From contig DATBFY010000308.1 of the NCBI GenBank assembly GCA_036558265.1, positions 1 through 7,902 on the forward strand: a DNA stretch of 7,902 bases, in the 5' to 3' direction. Below, in pieces: positions 6,127-7,902 of this stretch. Under the pieces are notes generated by a model that saw only the letters and a list, made by a program, of their open reading frames with translations, made no database searches and had not been told where the DNA came from. Numbering within the stretch: position 1 is the stretch's first letter; every line of letters starts with the position of its first letter. A program made the position numbers and the translations under genes. This DNA is from RYN-433 sp036558265 (GTDB lineage Bacteria > Planctomycetota > Phycisphaerae > Tepidisphaerales > Tepidisphaeraceae).

Positions 6127-7437
6127 CTATTCGGTCCACAGGTCGGCGTCGCGCTGTCCCAGCAGGGAGTCGGGGGGAGAGAGGAGGGGGTTGTCTGCGC
6201 GGATGGGGATCGCGGCGGCGGCGGTCGGGGCCGAGGACGGTGTGGGAGTGGGCTCTGGCGCGGCGGGGGACGGGGTGGGTTGGGGTTCGCCGGCCAGCAC
6301 GGAGGGTGTGATCGGATCGACGTCGACGAGGACGTCGTCGAGGATGATGATCGAACCGCCCTGATCGGCGTCGGGGGGCAGCGGATCGTTGGTCTCGCGG
6401 ATCTCGGTGGGCCAGCCATAGGGGTGGAGCAGGTCCAGGCCGTCGCCGCCGTCGAGGGTGTCGTCGGTCGTGCCGCCGGAGAGCGAGTCGTCGCCGTCGC
6501 CGCCCTGGAGGAGGCTGGCGCCGATGCCGCCGAAGAGGCGGTCGTCGCCCGTGCCGCCGCGGAGGACGGCGGGGGCGAAGGGGCCGTCGCCGGGGAAGAC
6601 GATGCGGTCGCCGAGGTAGTTGCTGTTGCCCTCGGAGGCGATCTCGTCGTTTCCGGCGCCGCCGTCGATGGTGGTGGGGAGGTCGACCAGTCCGCTGAAG
6701 TTGTGGAAGCAGACGGAATCGTCGCCCTCGCCGGCGTCGATCGAGATGCCGACCAGCGTCGCGCGGTCGAAGGCGCGGCGGACGTCGTTGACCGACACGT
6801 AGACCTGCGAGGGATCGCGATACTGGGTGCCCACCATCACGTCGTCGTTGGCGTCGGAGGTGCGGATGGTGAGGACGCCGTCGATCACCGACACGGTGGC
6901 GACGGGGCGATCGAGGCGGTCGTAGAGGACGTCGGTCTGGCCGGGATTGATCCAGGGGGCATCCGGGAGCGTGTCGTTGCCGCCGCCGCCGCTGATCGAG
7001 TCGTTGCCGCCCTGTCCGTCGACCAGGTCGTCGCCCGCGCCGCCGACGAGGGTGTCGTCGCCGTCACCGCCGAGGAGGGTCATGGGGATGACGCCGCCGC
7101 TGCGGTCCTCGACGATGAGCGCATCGCGTCCCGCGCCGGCATCGACGAGGATGCCGCGGATCTTGTCGCGGTTGAAATTCCAGGTGAGGCCGGTGTGTGC
7201 GATGGGGTCGTCCTGGAGGACGGCCAGGCCCGTGCCGAAGTCGCTGCCGGACCGGCCACCGACGTCCGCGTCGTCCATGACCTGGATGAGAATGTCGTCG
7301 GGCCCGTCGGTGCCGCGGACGATGAGGAGGCCGTCTTCGACGGTGACGGAGAGGAAGCGGCGGGGTTCGAGCCGCTCGATCCAGACGCGCGGACGAAGGT
7401 CGTAAGTGCGAGGGCGAACGAAACCGAGTGTCCCCAT
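6127..7437 (-). CDS. LEPR-motif exported protein with RTX-type calcium-binding repeats
   Basis: A 436-aa protein predicted to be exported or cell-surface associated. Near the N-terminus is WIERLEPRRFLSV (residues 19-31), the LEPR-XLL motif known from planctomycete surface and secreted proteins; there is no long classical signal peptide. The body has two related modules: VTVEDGLLIVRGTDGPDDI (31-49) leading to RTX nonapeptides at 123-157, and VSVIDGVLTIRTSDANDDV (182-200) leading to DAGEGDDSV (234-242), IDGGAGNDEI (257-266) and further RTX units at 292-337. GGxGxDxLx repeats form calcium-bound parallel beta-rolls in known RTX proteins. A Pro/Thr/Ser/Ala-rich linker (384-408) precedes a short polar tail. 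No enzymatic domain is visible, so a structural or adhesive role is only inferred. The ATG at 7435-7437 is preceded by GGAGGT 4 nt upstream, a strong ribosome site. The strong opposite-strand open frame here is a composition artefact. Confidence 0.85.
   Translation of the reverse strand: MGTLGFVRPRTYDLRPRVWIERLEPRRFLSVTVEDGLLIVRGTDGPDDILIQVMDDADVGGRSGSDFGTGLAVLQDDPIAHTGLTWNFNRDKIRGILVDAGAGRDALIVEDRSGGVIPMTLLGGDGDDTLVGGAGDDLVDGQGGNDSISGGGGNDTLPDAPWINPGQTDVLYDRLDRPVATVSVIDGVLTIRTSDANDDVMVGTQYRDPSQVYVSVNDVRRAFDRATLVGISIDAGEGDDSVCFHNFSGLVDLPTTIDGGAGNDEIASEGNSNYLGDRIVFPGDGPFAPAVLRGGTGDDRLFGGIGASLLQGGDGDDSLSGGTTDDTLDGGDGLDLLHPYGWPTEIRETNDPLPPDADQGGSIIILDDVLVDVDPITPSVLAGEPQPTPSPAAPEPTPTPSSAPTAAAAIPIRADNPLLSPPDSLLGQRDADLWTE
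6427..6564 (-). repeat. RTX nonapeptide array 2 (coding repeat)
   Basis: Encodes residues 292-337, including LRGGTGDDRLFGG, LQGGDGDDSLSGG and TTDDTLDGGDGLDLL. The units follow the GGxGxDxLx pattern with a period of about nine residues (27 bp), which explains the local DNA repetitiveness. The array is degenerate and interrupted by a few non-repeat residues. Confidence 0.8.
6967..7071 (-). repeat. RTX nonapeptide array 1 (coding repeat)
   Basis: Encodes residues 123-157 with four consecutive units of the form GGDGDDTLV, GGAGDDLVD, GQGGNDSIS and GGGGNDTLP. This is the most regular calcium-binding stretch of the protein and follows the GGxGxDxLx consensus closely. Confidence 0.85.
7345..7380 (-). 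other. LEPR-XLL N-terminal motif
   Basis: Codes for residues 20-31 containing IERLEPRRFLSV. This motif occurs near the N-terminus of many planctomycete exported proteins, often followed directly by surface domains. It is the main taxonomic indicator in the window. Phe replaces the more common Leu after the Arg pair. Confidence 0.75.
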
Positions 7438-7441
7438 ATTG

Positions 7442-7447
7442 ACCTCC
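7442..7447 (-). promoter_or_regulatory. Strong ribosome binding site of the RTX-like gene
   Basis: On the minus strand GGAGGT lies 4 nt before the ATG at 7437 (GGAGGT-CAAT-ATG). It fixes the start codon of the repeat protein. Confidence 0.75.
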
Positions 7448-7460
7448 GCGGGGCAGGAGA

Positions 7461-7489
7461 ACGGATTTCAGCTTACCGGGCTGATCCGT
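7461..7489. promoter_or_regulatory. Bulged hairpin just upstream of the RTX-like gene
   Basis: ACGGA and TCAGC (7461-7465, 7468-7472) pair with GCTGA and TCCGT (7480-7489), leaving a 2-nt bulge (TT) and a 7-nt loop. The ten-pair stem lies 24 nt upstream of the start codon of the minus-strand gene, immediately before its ribosome site, and downstream of the DinB-like stop. No T-run follows, so it is not a standard intrinsic terminator; it may be a leader structure, part of an operator, or chance. Confidence 0.35.
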
Positions 7490-7561
7490 GGGGTGCAAAG
7501 GAAATGCGCGGGGTCGAGCAGGCCATCATGGGAAGATGGGAAAGGCGTGCGTTTGGCGCGC

Positions 7562-7902
7562 TCAGGCGAAGGTCCATTCGGGTTCGTCGGCGGAATTGAA
7601 GTAGACGGCGGGGACGGGGCGACCCAGGAGGCGAAGGAGCACGCAGAGCTGGGCGCGGTGGTGGATCATGTGGTTCAGGCACCAGATGCGCAGGATCGCG
7701 ACGCGCGGCTGGGTATGCAGGACCTGCGGGCCGTGACGCAAGGTCCAGGGGCGAGTGAGCGCGCCATCATCCATCTTTGCGAAGGCTTCTTTGACCGCGG
7801 CGGCGTTCTTATCGAACGTTTGGAGGACGTCCGCCAGGCCTGTGGGGTCGTTGCGCATCGTCTGGGGACTTGCCATGTCGAACTCGTCCTTGCGGATCGT
7901 GT
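7562..7902 (-). CDS. DinB-fold protein, 5' part missing at window edge
   Basis: The visible 112 residues are the C-terminal part of a DinB/YfiT-like four-helix bundle protein, a family of putative metal-dependent enzymes, some of them thiol transferases. The signature NHMIHHRAQLCVLLRLLG contains the HxxxH metal-ligand pair of the third helix (H69 and H73 counted from the internal ATG at 7876), followed by a conserved-looking VPAVYFNSADEPEW tail. The PWTLRHGPQVLHTQPR stretch also fits the family. The frame is open to the window edge, reading TIRKDEFD before the internal Met, and the family is usually about 150-170 aa, so the true start and the N-terminal metal-binding His lie outside. It precedes the RTX-like gene on the same strand by 124 bp. 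The exact substrate is unknown. Confidence 0.82.
   Translation of the reverse strand, partial: TIRKDEFDMASPQTMRNDPTGLADVLQTFDKNAAAVKEAFAKMDDGALTRPWTLRHGPQVLHTQPRVAILRIWCLNHMIHHRAQLCVLLRLLGRPVPAVYFNSADEPEWTFA

Noticed and set aside
6037..7599. 520-aa plus-strand open frame opposite the RTX-like gene
   Set aside because: It is low-complexity Ala/Val/Glu/Asp/Gly-rich sequence formed by reading the antisense of GC-rich repeat codons; the minus strand has a strong ribosome site and recognisable repeats and export motif.

Overview
The window most likely comes from a high-GC bacterium of the phylum Planctomycetota, plausibly Phycisphaerae-like. The strongest clue is the N-terminal LEPR-type motif (RLEPRRFLS) on a hemolysin-type calcium-binding repeat protein; this motif is typical of planctomycete exported proteins. 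The assignment rests on one protein motif plus base composition, so it is moderate in strength.

Layout. Left part (61-2365, minus strand): a two-gene two-component operon. A membrane sensor histidine kinase with an ABC-substrate-binding-like periplasmic domain overlaps by 35 nt a receiver-only, FixJ-type response regulator that has no output domain. Middle: a divergent spacer of 299 bp (2366-2664) with a weak promoter candidate and a small inverted repeat, then a very large plus-strand gene (2665-5994, 1109 aa). This gene encodes a patatin/cPLA2-like phospholipase whose catalytic Ser and Asp lie about 800 residues apart, separated by a membrane region of roughly ten segments and a cytosolic linker. 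Right part (minus strand): the LEPR/RTX-type repeat protein (6127-7437), converging on the phospholipase across a 132-bp spacer, and upstream of it the 3' portion of a DinB-fold protein gene cut by the window edge (7562-7902).

The sensor pair presumably detects a small periplasmic ligand. Because its regulator lacks a DNA-binding domain, its output must lie elsewhere, possibly in a gene beginning at the left edge. Divergent placement next to the phospholipase makes regulation of that gene possible but unproven. The RTX-like and DinB genes show no clear functional link to the rest.

The most unusual sequence-level signal is a change in composition inside the phospholipase gene, near 3180. The plus strand is C-rich to the left and G-rich to the right regardless of gene direction, and synonymous codon choice flips from C-ending to G-ending at the boundary between the catalytic and membrane parts. 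I did not find a defence system, CRISPR array, transposon, tRNA or rRNA.
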